In this document: piece by piece, positions 1 to 6,558 of the stretch | Position numbering within the stretch: position 1 is the stretch's first letter | Layout of the letters: each line of letters opens with the position of its first letter | Origin: Leptospira adleri | GTDB taxonomy: Bacteria > Spirochaetota > Leptospiria > Leptospirales > Leptospiraceae | Length of the DNA stretch: 12,083 nucleotides | Direction of reading: 5' to 3' | Assembly: GCF_002811985.1 (NCBI RefSeq) | Contig: NZ_NPDU01000104.1 | Coordinates: 1 to 12,083, forward strand | Notes under the pieces: model-generated | Told to the model about the DNA's origin: nothing | What the model saw: only the letters and a program-made list of their open reading frames with translations | Databases searched by the model: none | Position numbers and translations under genes: made by a program

Positions 1-73
1 TAAAGCTCATGGCTTGATCGTGTGAGGAGAGCTCTTCTCAAGTTCTCATTTGTGCGAAACTTTAAGGACACTA
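1..73. mobile_element. Possible end of an insertion element interrupting the oxygenase gene
   Basis: The minus-strand oxygenase reading frame matches its family up to Glu180 and then meets TGA TAG at once. The 73 bases beyond carry no recognisable oxygenase sequence in any frame. An abrupt switch from conserved coding sequence to unrelated DNA is what an insertion or a rearrangement breakpoint leaves. The bases next to the junction (TAGTGTCCTTAAAG read on the minus strand) could be a terminal inverted repeat, but the partner end lies outside the window and I do not recognise the element. A deletion or inversion junction would look the same. Confidence 0.3.
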
Positions 74-616
74 TCATTCTCCGCCCTCGTAATCTTGATC
101 GGGTTCGTTTAAGAATATGGCCGCCTGGATCGGAAAGTAAACGTCTCCATAAAGATCCCGATGTAAAGTGTTGAATCCGCCTGCTCCGTATTTTAAAACG
201 AGGGGTGTCGGTTTAGATTGTCCGTTATTGCGACATAGATTTTGAAATTCAGAAAGTTGATCCGGAAATTTCTTATCAATTTTCAATACGCGCATCCAAA
301 CGTTTGCGATAGGAGCCAAATAAGGATATAAGTATTCTCTGATATTTTGAACGGAATCCGGCAACGGATAATCGAAATATTTGTATTCTCCCGATCCGAA
401 TCTATATCGTTCCATCGTGATCGTTTTGCGATAGAGCGAGGGTTGATCGTAGATTAGGAGAAAATTTTTACAGTCGATAACCGAAAGCAATCTTGGGGCG
501 ACTGCAAACCCTTTTTCGTTGAGTTCTCTAGTCATAAGAGACCAATCGATTTTTTTAATTTTAGAATGGATCCGGATTTTAGAATCCGGTTTGCGATTGT
601 TTGAGCGGCTTTTCAT
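74..616 (-). pseudogene. 2OG-Fe(II) oxygenase (COG3826-like), truncated 3' end
   Basis: The product resembles the bacterial 2OG-Fe(II) oxygenase family that uses an HxD...H iron site and 2-oxoglutarate. Residues 140-170 hold the family core: a GAGGFN turn, then LHRD, giving the first two iron ligands His152 and Asp154, followed by a FPIQAAIFLNEPD strand. The frame ends right after YEGGE (176-180). In the family this is followed by the C-terminal strands that bring the second iron-binding His and the 2-oxoglutarate-binding Arg, roughly 50-60 more residues. Those are missing, so the product should be inactive. The start at 616 has no strong ribosome binding site, and Met28 is an alternative that fits shorter family members. 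The gene is divergent from the ArsR-type regulator, with about 185 bases between the two starts. The substrate is unknown. The family match is secure and the truncation clear; its cause is not. Confidence 0.75.
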
Positions 617-738
617 TTCTAAAGTATATCGCTTTGACGGTATTCTTAAAACCCGATTCTTGCTAAATATAAGGGTAAAGATTCGGCGAACGAAAATTTT
701 ACGGGAGGGAACGAGATCCGCGTTTTGCGGATATATTC

Positions 739-768
739 TTGAAATATTTTAGTTTTTCGGTTTACAAT
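739..768 (+). promoter_or_regulatory. Predicted sigma-70-type promoter of the arsR-like gene
   Basis: TTGAAA at 739-744 and TACAAT at 763-768 each match five of six bases of the -35 and -10 consensus, separated by 18 bases. The expected transcription start is near 775, immediately before the inverted repeat at 776-795. A repressor bound there would block initiation. Prediction by eye only. Confidence 0.5.
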
Positions 769-775
769 AAAGAAT

Positions 776-799
776 ATATCGTTAATTATAGATATATAG
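776..799. promoter_or_regulatory. Candidate ArsR-family operator, copy 1
   Basis: The box has the form ATATC-N10-GATAT (776-795); 16 of its 20 positions are symmetric. It is followed by ATAG. It lies between the predicted start of transcription and the arsR-like ATG at 802. A second box at 1113-1136 matches it at 21 of 24 positions. AT-rich imperfect palindromes of this kind are typical operators of ArsR/SmtB proteins. That the neighbouring regulator binds it is inference from position and duplication. Confidence 0.55.
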
Positions 800-801
800 A
801 T

Positions 802-1098
802 ATGAAAAAAAATCAAGGATTGGATTCGGAGGTTCAAGAATTTTTATCCGCTTTAGCCAGTGAGACTCGCCAAAATCTGCTCGTCTCCTTTACGGATGGT
901 AAAGAAAAAACCGTGGGGGAACTGGTCGAAATTTCAGGGTTAGGGCAGTCCACAATTTCCACTCACTTGAATCAGCTAAGAAAAGGCGGTATTCTGCTTA
1001 GAAGGAAATTGGGAAAAGAAGTCTACTATAAACCGAATAGGGAAAAGATTCTGGAACATTTATCCAAACTTAACGGTTACCTTCGCGGGTGTTGTTGA
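802..1098 (+). CDS. ArsR/SmtB-family winged-helix transcriptional regulator
   Basis: This 98-residue protein is a single winged helix-turn-helix domain of ArsR size. After an N-terminal helix with the ALASETRQNLL signature, the recognition region reads VGELVEISGLGQSTISTHLNQLRKGGIL, shown here in parts: VGELVEISGL, then GQSTISTHLNQLRKGGIL. It is followed by the beta-wing RRKLGKEVYYKPN. The usual metal motif ELCVCDL of the alpha-3 helix is absent. The only cysteines are the last two residues (GCC, then stop), so sensing through a C-terminal thiol pair is possible but unproven. I chose the ATG at 802, which puts Met just before the conserved domain; an upstream in-frame ATG at 739 would lie inside the predicted promoter and operator. 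Like other family members it is probably a repressor released by a ligand. The adjacent duplicated operator suggests that it controls itself and the following hydroxylase gene. Confidence 0.85.
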   Translation: MKKNQGLDSEVQEFLSALASETRQNLLVSFTDGKEKTVGELVEISGLGQSTISTHLNQLRKGGILLRRKLGKEVYYKPNREKILEHLSKLNGYLRGCC

Positions 1099-1112
1099 TT
1101 TTTTTATTTAAA

Positions 1113-1136
1113 ATATCGTTAAATTTAGATATTTAG
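1113..1136. promoter_or_regulatory. Candidate ArsR-family operator, copy 2
   Basis: The box ATATC-N10-GATAT followed by TTAG repeats the box upstream of the regulator at 21 of 24 positions. It lies in the 47-base gap between the regulator and the hydroxylase, running into the AGGAG ribosome binding site (1135-1139) of the latter. I see no convincing -35/-10 pair before it, so it may act on a weak promoter or as a roadblock for read-through from arsR. Confidence 0.5.
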
Positions 1137-1145
1137 GAGTATAGC

Positions 1146-2012
1146 GTGGTTGTGAATTTGAAAGATATTTTGAAACGAGTCGGATTTCCGATTCTATTTT
1201 TTACGTTTGTTTGGATTCTCTTTCAGAGTCAGGGAAATGTATGGGTCGGTTACGGATCGATTTCCGTTATGGTTTTAGCGGGAATTCTTTTAGAGAGATT
1301 GATTCCGTTCGAGGATCAATGGAACCGGAAGGATTCCGATCTTAAATCGGATTTCGTCTTCTTTCTCATCCAGCCGGCCTTGGCCCCTCTGACTGGAAAT
1401 ACGATCACTCTGATCACGATCGGGTTGATGAGTTTATTTGGGATCGAGTCGCCTAATCTAGGAAAGACGTCATTGCTCTTTCAAGTGATTCTCGGAATGT
1501 CGTTGTCAGGTTTCATTCCTTATTGGTTACATCGGATCGCTCATATTGGAGGAGGTTTTTTTTGGAGAGCGCACGCGATTCACCATTCTCCAAAGAAGTT
1601 GTATTGGATGAACGCTTTTCGTTCTCATCCGATTAACACCGTCTGGAATACGGCGGGTCTATTATTGCCTTCCGTGATTCTCGGCCTGCAAACTGAAGCG
1701 GTGATGATCGTCGGTTTGCTGAATAATTTTGTATCGATTTTTAATCATATGAATATCGATTTCCGCTTAGGGATTCTAAATAGGATCTTTAATATGAGTG
1801 AGTTGCACCGTTGGCACCATTCTCGAATTCCGTCCGAAGGGAATCGTAATTTTAGTTCCGGCGCTCTTTCCGTTTGGGATCAAATATTCGGATCTTATTT
1901 TTTGCCGGATCGAAAGATAGATTCTCTATCCGTCGGCTTATTCGAACCCCGGACCTATCCTTCTGGATCCTTAATCAAACAATTTCTATTTCCAATTTGT
2001 AAATGTTCTTAA
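1146..2012 (+). CDS. Fatty acid hydroxylase / sterol desaturase-family membrane protein
   Basis: This 288-residue integral membrane protein carries the histidine clusters of the fatty acid hydroxylase superfamily. These are HRIAH at 129-133, HAIHH at 143-147, isolated His161 and His201, and HRWHH at 221-225; together they hold a di-iron centre that hydroxylates or desaturates lipid chains. Hydrophobic segments lie near residues 13-27, 36-50, 71-98, 109-127 and 168-198. The start is GTG at 1146, supported by AGGAG six bases upstream. The substrate cannot be told from sequence: bacterial members act on fatty acyl chains, sterols or carotenoids. The gene follows the ArsR-type regulator with a copy of its presumed operator in between, so expression is probably tied to that regulator. 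All histidine motifs are intact, so it is likely functional. Confidence 0.85.
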   Translation: MVVNLKDILKRVGFPILFFTFVWILFQSQGNVWVGYGSISVMVLAGILLERLIPFEDQWNRKDSDLKSDFVFFLIQPALAPLTGNTITLITIGLMSLFGIESPNLGKTSLLFQVILGMSLSGFIPYWLHRIAHIGGGFFWRAHAIHHSPKKLYWMNAFRSHPINTVWNTAGLLLPSVILGLQTEAVMIVGLLNNFVSIFNHMNIDFRLGILNRIFNMSELHRWHHSRIPSEGNRNFSSGALSVWDQIFGSYFLPDRKIDSLSVGLFEPRTYPSGSLIKQFLFPICKCS

Positions 2013-2019
2013 ACCTTTT

Positions 2020-2062
2020 CTTGAGCGATAGCGGGCTCGATTATATTTGCTTGTCGCTCAAG
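2020..2062 (+). repeat. Inverted repeat after the hydroxylase gene, possible weak terminator
   Basis: CTTGAGCGA (2020-2028) and TCGCTCAAG (2054-2062) form a perfect 9-base stem with a 25-base loop, starting eight bases after the hydroxylase stop. The following ATTCTTTCTT is T-rich but is not a clean T run. It may stop transcription or protect the 3' end; evidence is only the symmetry and position. Confidence 0.35.
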
Positions 2063-2099
2063 ATTCTTTCTTGTAGAACTTCTAAAAACTTTGCAATCG

Positions 2100-2123
2100 T
2101 TTTAACAACGACTGTTGTTAAAA
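2100..2123. promoter_or_regulatory. Perfect 10+10 inverted repeat, candidate operator
   Basis: TTTTAACAAC, four bases, then GTTGTTAAAA form a perfect inverted repeat that ends 13 bases before the ATG of the small membrane protein. The size and spacing fit a dimeric repressor such as a TetR-type protein. The regulator is unknown. The site is unlike the two ArsR-type boxes, and no T run follows, which argues against a terminator. Confidence 0.5.
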
Positions 2124-2136
2124 TCAACCGAGGATT

Positions 2137-2520
2137 ATGATTTCATTTTTAAAAAGAAAGTTAGACGTCATTCAAAGGATCGGAGAGGTTTCGGTCATTC
2201 CCACTTTTGTAAGTACCGGTATTCTGTTGGCCTTTGTTTTTATTCCTTTTCTTCGCGAATTTTTCGAAAAAAGATCGGATGCGGTTTTTTGGCTGATCTC
2301 CCCTTTTTTCCTGAGCGCTGGAACTTTGTTCGCAACTAAATTCGGTTTATCGGTGATGATCACGGGAAGGGCGAAACAATCGGTGATTCCCGGCGTCTTT
2401 GAACCTGAGATTCCGGACTTTTTAGCGAGAATTTTCGGTTTTTTTTATTTCTTATTCGGAAGTATTGCCTTGCTCATTGGATCTATCTTGCTCGTTTTTG
2501 CGATCTTTCATTTGTTTTAA
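2137..2520 (+). CDS. Small hypothetical membrane protein
   Basis: I do not recognise a named family for this 127-residue protein. It has a basic N-terminus (FLKRKLD) and three clear hydrophobic stretches, near residues 21-39, 50-70 and 100-125, so it is expected in the inner membrane. A hydrophilic loop with KRSD (45-48) and a longer one around residues 75-95 separate the helices. A GAGG at 2130-2133 precedes the ATG at a short spacing. The coding sequence has no internal defects. A perfect inverted repeat just upstream suggests its own regulation, separate from the ArsR-type pair. The opposite strand ends a convergent gene 36 bases downstream. Confidence 0.65.
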   Translation: MISFLKRKLDVIQRIGEVSVIPTFVSTGILLAFVFIPFLREFFEKRSDAVFWLISPFFLSAGTLFATKFGLSVMITGRAKQSVIPGVFEPEIPDFLARIFGFFYFLFGSIALLIGSILLVFAIFHLF

Positions 2521-2556
2521 TCAAGAGAGCGGAAGTAAAGCGGGTTCGGGATCCAT

Positions 2557-4287
2557 TTACAATTCGTTCGCGTCCACCAATAGAAAGTTAGGCGAAACTT
2601 GACGGAGTTTTCTTTTGGAATAGGATCCTTTGTCCAAATTCGCTTTTTGTTTCCAGATCATTCCGTCGATCGTGTTCGGGCCGTTCTTTACTTGATCGTA
2701 AAGTTGAGAAGCGGATTTCTTTTTTCCAAGCACGGATTGTGTTCTCGCCCACCAGAGTTGAGATTGCGCTTTTCTACAAGGACCGGTTTCCAATTGTGAT
2801 GATTCTTCGAAAAGATCGGAAGCCTCCTTCCATTGTCCCGTCTCCAATTTAAGAATCGCCTGGAGAAACGAGATGGACGGATCCTTTTGGACAAACCCTT
2901 TTGCTTTTTCCAAATGGTCCAAAATTTCGGCTACTCCTCCGAGTTTCGAATCGTCGTTGATCAACATCGCTTCTTTGTAATGTTGAATCGCTGCGTCATT
3001 CTTGGATTGATTCTTTTTATTTTTTGAATCTTCTTTAGGATCTATAATTTTATAACCCGGAGTTTCGGACCAGGTGATCGGAATTTCAAGATAAGGTCCG
3101 CCGCCGGTCGGAGCACATCCAGTCGAAACATACAGTTTTTGAGCTTCCGGACTCATCACTACCGATTTCACGGAAGTTACCTGACGAATTGTAGATCCCA
3201 TGATTCTGGATTCTCCGCTCTGTTGATCGATCGTGTCGTTTAACAATTCTTGCAGATCTTTTACGCTCGTTCCTCTGGAAGATTGACTCGCGAGAATTTC
3301 ATGAGCCCTTTTGTACCGACTTAAACTGTGATTGTAGAATACGGGAGAAGCCACAATTTCACCGCCTTGTAATTTCGGACTTAGATAGTGATTGGTGTTA
3401 ACGATCGATTCCGAACCCGGTTCCGAATAGATCACATCCATATCCCCGTAGTTTGTTTCTATGATCGCCGCTTTCGGTCCTTTCTCTTGATAATTGGTTG
3501 CGATCGCACCCCAAGTAGAATCGATCTTGTGTTTTCGCGCGATCTCAACCGCCTCATCAATGTTAGTCGCTTCGGATATGATCTTATGTCCGAAGTCGAT
3601 GACTCCTAATCCGCTAAATCCCACCTTCTTATGAAACCTCGTATGGAAAGATAGAGTTAGACCCGCTTCGTTAAACGCTGTGATACCCGGTGCGTCCGCT
3701 CCTCTGCAAGTGACGTATCCGTATCTAAGTCCTTTTACGGGATTGCAAAATACGACGATCGGTCTTAGATCCCAGACGTCTACTCCGGGAAAATCGAAAT
3801 TTCGAGCGTGGTACAACATTCCATCCTTGCTCCGATTTCCCCAGACGACCGCGCTCGTGCACGCCGGAGCCAGTTGTGTTCTTCCGATTTCTCCTACGTG
3901 CGCGAGTTCGGGTAACATTTGAATCATTCCCAAAAGGCCCACGGAGTTTTGAAACGCGTCCATCGTAAAAAGATCTCTTTCGGTTTTAGGGCTTTGACCG
4001 GCCGCTCTAAGCGCGGCGATTGTCCTTTTGGAAAAATCCGCAGGTCGATGTCTTCGCATTTGATTTTGAGCCAATTTAAGAAAGATGGATAAGAATCCTT
4101 TGGCGAGTATGTTTCTTCGATTTCTAGGCAGACTTCCCAATAGAAGATTGCGCGCCATTACGGGATAATAATCGAAGATCGGCTCGAATTGTCCGATAGT
4201 CTTCATGATTTCTCCGAATTGGATTCCCATCTCTTCCTGGGTTCCTTTCAATTGTAATACTGCAAGCGGATGTGTTTGACGGTTCAT
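2557..4287 (-). CDS. C45-type N-terminal nucleophile amidohydrolase with C-terminal repeat domain
   Basis: This 576-residue protein resembles the acyl-CoA:6-aminopenicillanic acid acyltransferase / peptidase C45 family, which cleaves linear amide bonds with a cysteine nucleophile. An N-terminal stretch with KGTQEEMGIQFGE is followed by PACTSAVVWG, whose Cys143 is the likely nucleophile. Then come the family signatures HARNFDF (160-166), AFNEAGLTLS and VNTNHYL (296-302). From about residue 430 the protein leaves the hydrolase fold: a lysine-rich linker precedes a helical region (to about 555) with alternating A/L and Y/W positions like TPR repeats, perhaps for partner binding. The ATG at 4287 starts the family-like sequence; a GTG at 4329 in the same frame would add 14 residues, and neither has a good ribosome binding site. 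In most C45 proteins the Cys is exposed by self-cleavage, and here a long pro-segment of about 142 residues precedes it. The substrate is unknown. It is divergent from the AraC-type regulator, a possible controller. Confidence 0.78.
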   Translation of the reverse strand: MNRQTHPLAVLQLKGTQEEMGIQFGEIMKTIGQFEPIFDYYPVMARNLLLGSLPRNRRNILAKGFLSIFLKLAQNQMRRHRPADFSKRTIAALRAAGQSPKTERDLFTMDAFQNSVGLLGMIQMLPELAHVGEIGRTQLAPACTSAVVWGNRSKDGMLYHARNFDFPGVDVWDLRPIVVFCNPVKGLRYGYVTCRGADAPGITAFNEAGLTLSFHTRFHKKVGFSGLGVIDFGHKIISEATNIDEAVEIARKHKIDSTWGAIATNYQEKGPKAAIIETNYGDMDVIYSEPGSESIVNTNHYLSPKLQGGEIVASPVFYNHSLSRYKRAHEILASQSSRGTSVKDLQELLNDTIDQQSGESRIMGSTIRQVTSVKSVVMSPEAQKLYVSTGCAPTGGGPYLEIPITWSETPGYKIIDPKEDSKNKKNQSKNDAAIQHYKEAMLINDDSKLGGVAEILDHLEKAKGFVQKDPSISFLQAILKLETGQWKEASDLFEESSQLETGPCRKAQSQLWWARTQSVLGKKKSASQLYDQVKNGPNTIDGMIWKQKANLDKGSYSKRKLRQVSPNFLLVDANEL

Positions 4288-4417
4288 GAAGTCGACGATA
4301 TCACAGCAAAGAATCGGTATCGACCTCACCGATCGGACGGGCTGTGCGGTCTTATCGGATAGGTCTTTGATAGTAAGAACCGAATCCGATTTTTTAAATG
4401 TGGAGTCGAAAGAAGTT

Positions 4418-5542
4418 ATGGAATTTCTGAATTCGGGTTTGACTTACTTCGTTTATTTCGGAGCGGGGAACGCTTTCTTTTATTCGATCTTAGAACTCAT
4501 AAAGAAGAGTGAGATCGATAAAACTCTCGTGGTAATTCTTTTTCTTACCGGTAGCATTCTACTCAGGTATTCTTGGTATTTCGAACCGGATCTTCTCGGA
4601 TTTCCTTACGTGTTTTTTCTTTTATTCACCTCGATCACTCTGGTAGGGCCGCTCGTTTACGTTTACGTGAGATCTCATCTTCAAAAAATTTCAGAAGAAC
4701 GGATCTTATGGAATGAAATCGTCTTTAGATATTGGTTTCATTTTGTTCCTTCAGTTTTATTTTTTTTGTTTGAAGTCGTTTATTATTTTCAAGAATCGGA
4801 CAAACTCAGGGAACTTATCTTTCATAGTTCGACTCGATTTCAATGGGATCCGATTCACTTTGCGACTTTTTTGGCGTGCATTCAAGTTTCATTCTATTCC
4901 ATTTTATGTCTTCGGGTCTATCGTCAAATTTCTGAAAGATACGAGATCTATGAATTGAAGTTGGTTTGGGCCATTCTTCTTTTACCCGTTTTTGCGAACG
5001 TAATGATCGGATCCGCTTTCTTTCTTAAAAACGAAATTCTTTTTAAGCTGGGAGCGAGTTGCATCAGCACGGTCGTTCTTTTGTTGTTCGTCCTTCGTGA
5101 AAATCATCCGGGGTTTTTCAACGAGATGACGGTCGCAATCCGGAATTCGAAGTATCAGAATACGATTCTTCTTTCGGAGGATATAGAGAAGGCTAACGTC
5201 CGCTTGAGCGATCTGATGGAAAATAAATCCTTCTATCGAGACGGGGATTTACGTTTGATCGATCTCGCGGCGGGTTTAGGTTTGAGCCTGCACCAGACTT
5301 CCCGTTATCTCAACGAAGTGCATCGGATGAGTTTTTACGAACTCCTAAATCATTATCGGGTAAAAGAGGCCTGTAAACTTTTGATTGAAGATTCCCGAAA
5401 AGCGGTTTTGGACATAGGATTTGAGGTCGGTTTTAATTCGAAATCGGCGTTTAATTCCCAGTTTTTGAAGGCGACCGGAGTTTCGCCGGCCGTCTTTCGT
5501 AAAAATAAAACACAGGAAAGGAAAAGGTTGGAATTTAAATAA
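4418..5542 (+). CDS. AraC-family transcriptional regulator with seven-helix membrane domain
   Basis: The 374-residue product combines a membrane sensor with a C-terminal AraC DNA-binding domain. Seven hydrophobic segments lie near residues 8-28, 36-51, 61-84, 105-124, 143-166, 180-203 and 209-227. After a cytoplasmic linker, the AraC domain starts around residue 265. Its first helix-turn-helix is in LIDLAAGLGLSLHQTSRYLNE, given in parts as LIDLAAGLGL and SLHQTSRYLNE. The second is around VLDIGFEVGF and SKSAFNSQFLKATGVSP, the usual AraC signature. I chose the ATG at 4418, just before the first membrane segment. The frame is open further up to an ATG at 4286, but that stretch is polar and overlaps the start of the opposite gene. 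It presumably senses an envelope or lipid signal and may regulate the divergent hydrolase; both are inference. Two hairpins follow the gene. Confidence 0.82.
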   Translation: MEFLNSGLTYFVYFGAGNAFFYSILELIKKSEIDKTLVVILFLTGSILLRYSWYFEPDLLGFPYVFFLLFTSITLVGPLVYVYVRSHLQKISEERILWNEIVFRYWFHFVPSVLFFLFEVVYYFQESDKLRELIFHSSTRFQWDPIHFATFLACIQVSFYSILCLRVYRQISERYEIYELKLVWAILLLPVFANVMIGSAFFLKNEILFKLGASCISTVVLLLFVLRENHPGFFNEMTVAIRNSKYQNTILLSEDIEKANVRLSDLMENKSFYRDGDLRLIDLAAGLGLSLHQTSRYLNEVHRMSFYELLNHYRVKEACKLLIEDSRKAVLDIGFEVGFNSKSAFNSQFLKATGVSPAVFRKNKTQERKRLEFK

Positions 5543-5565
5543 ATTAGAATATTCTAATTTTTTAA
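5541..5565 (+). terminator. Palindromic hairpin with T run, first terminator of the araC-type gene
   Basis: AAATTAGA, ATAT, TCTAATTT is a perfect 20-base palindrome overlapping the stop codon (5540-5542) and followed by further T residues. The stem is AT-only except for two pairs, so it is weak alone, and an operator role is possible. A stronger hairpin follows at 5650. Confidence 0.4.
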
Positions 5566-5649
5566 ATATATTTATGACGTGCTTTTGTCTTTTGCGGGTT
5601 CGGCCGCCGGAGCCGGAAATACATATCTGAAAATATTTTGAATTTATTC

Positions 5650-5668
5650 GGATCTTCGATCCTTTTTT
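5650..5668 (+). terminator. Rho-independent terminator of the araC-type gene
   Basis: GGATC, TTC loop, GATCC is followed directly by six T residues on the plus strand. This is a compact intrinsic terminator for transcription coming from the AraC-type gene. It abuts the stop codon (5668-5670) of the convergent SRAP gene. On the minus strand the hairpin lacks a following T run. Confidence 0.55.
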
Positions 5669-6381
5669 CAAAAAAGACTTTCCGATTTCTCCTTGGAGGA
5701 GATGTCTTCCAGGCATCGTTCTCCCTGAAGGCGATTTTTACGGGAAAGGATTTGTTTGGAAACCGGGTAGGCTCTCATCTTCTCGGAAGGGAAGGTTTGG
5801 AAGAATTCGGATATTGATTCTTTCAAATTCATTTTTTCGTCGAGCCAAGCCTCGTAATTTTCGGGAGGAAGAAGGACCGGCATTCTTTTTTTATCATGAT
5901 AGAGCGAAAAGAGTTCGTTCGCCGGAGTCGTGATGATCGAGAAAGTCTGGAGCGATTCTCGAGTTTGCGGATCCGTCCAGCGGGAATAGATTCCGGCCAT
6001 TCCGAAAGGTTCATTGTCTTTCATTCGGATCGCATAGGGTTGTTTGTTTCCCGCGGGTCCTTGAGATTCGTAGATCGCATCGCAAGGTATAATACAACGA
6101 TTGTGAAGAATCGATTCTCGGAAGGATTTGAGTTCGAAGATGGTTTCCGATTTAGCATTGAATGTCGTAAATTCAAAGGCGGATTTTAAACTCTGGGACC
6201 AGGGAGGAACCAGCCAGAACATCGCGTCTTCTACGGTGTAATCGATTCCGGGTTTTAATATGATCAGCGCTCCTTCCGTAAAGGAAACGTTGTAACGATC
6301 GGGCGCTTCGTTTATCGATTTTGTAAAGCGAAATGCGTTGGATCTTGCCCATCTGGAAGTTTGTGCAAATTTGTTACACAT
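5668..6381 (-). CDS. SOS response-associated peptidase family protein (SRAP, YedK/HMCES type)
   Basis: SRAP proteins crosslink to abasic sites in single-stranded DNA through Cys2 and protect them from cleavage. This 237-residue protein begins MCNK, so Cys2 is present and fixes the start: the nucleophile must be exposed by Met removal. The other active-site positions are also there: Asn75 in FNAKSETI, Glu105 in IPCDAIYES, and His162 with RMP at 166-168. ITTPAN (150-155) and the C-terminal YPVSK motif (205-209) complete the family pattern. Differences from common members are MCNK for MCGR and Lys77 for the usual Arg in the NAR motif. The gene is divergent from the SRPBCC gene. I see no TTTG-N5-CAAA LexA box upstream, although a 17-base palindrome lies at 6410. 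Confidence 0.88.
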   Translation of the reverse strand: MCNKFAQTSRWARSNAFRFTKSINEAPDRYNVSFTEGALIILKPGIDYTVEDAMFWLVPPWSQSLKSAFEFTTFNAKSETIFELKSFRESILHNRCIIPCDAIYESQGPAGNKQPYAIRMKDNEPFGMAGIYSRWTDPQTRESLQTFSIITTPANELFSLYHDKKRMPVLLPPENYEAWLDEKMNLKESISEFFQTFPSEKMRAYPVSKQILSRKNRLQGERCLEDISSKEKSESLF

Positions 6382-6409
6382 AAGGATTGGATTCTTTCCA
6401 AGGATTGAA

Positions 6410-6426
6410 GACGGATTGAATCCGTC
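6410..6426. promoter_or_regulatory. 17-base palindrome between the SRAP and SRPBCC genes, candidate operator
   Basis: GACGGATT, G, AATCCGTC is a perfect inverted repeat around one central base, 28 bases upstream of the SRAP start. Two further copies of GGATTG lie just before it, at about 6384 and 6402, so this leader holds three copies of the half-site. A binding site is inferred from the symmetry only. Confidence 0.35.
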
Positions 6427-6558
6427 AAGATAGGAACGGGCTTCTGTGTTTCGGGTCCTCGTTTTGATCTTCGTTTCTAAAAATTTAATATGAGTCGCGT
6501 TTTTACAATCCTTTGGGCGGATTTTGTGCTATAAAGATTTTCTGATTCAGAGGAAAAG

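Noticed and set aside
1..73. Reading the left edge as the C-terminus of a plus-strand transposase.
   Set aside because: Only about 24 codons are available, and any apparent similarity continues into antisense oxygenase sequence, so it cannot be trusted.
519..752. Plus-strand open frame of 77 codons over the oxygenase start.
   Set aside because: It is antisense to a recognisable oxygenase N-terminus, and its translation has no family features.
646..837. Minus-strand open frame of 63 codons across the arsR promoter region.
   Set aside because: It covers the predicted promoter, operator and start of a recognised regulator and has no ribosome binding site.
5345..5716. Minus-strand open frame of 123 codons opposite the end of the AraC-type gene.
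   Set aside because: It is antisense to the conserved AraC helix-turn-helix and crosses both terminator hairpins.
6362..6381. A LexA-like TTTG...CAAA sequence at the SRAP start.
   Set aside because: The halves are only two bases apart instead of five and lie inside the coding start, so it does not match the Leptospira SOS box.
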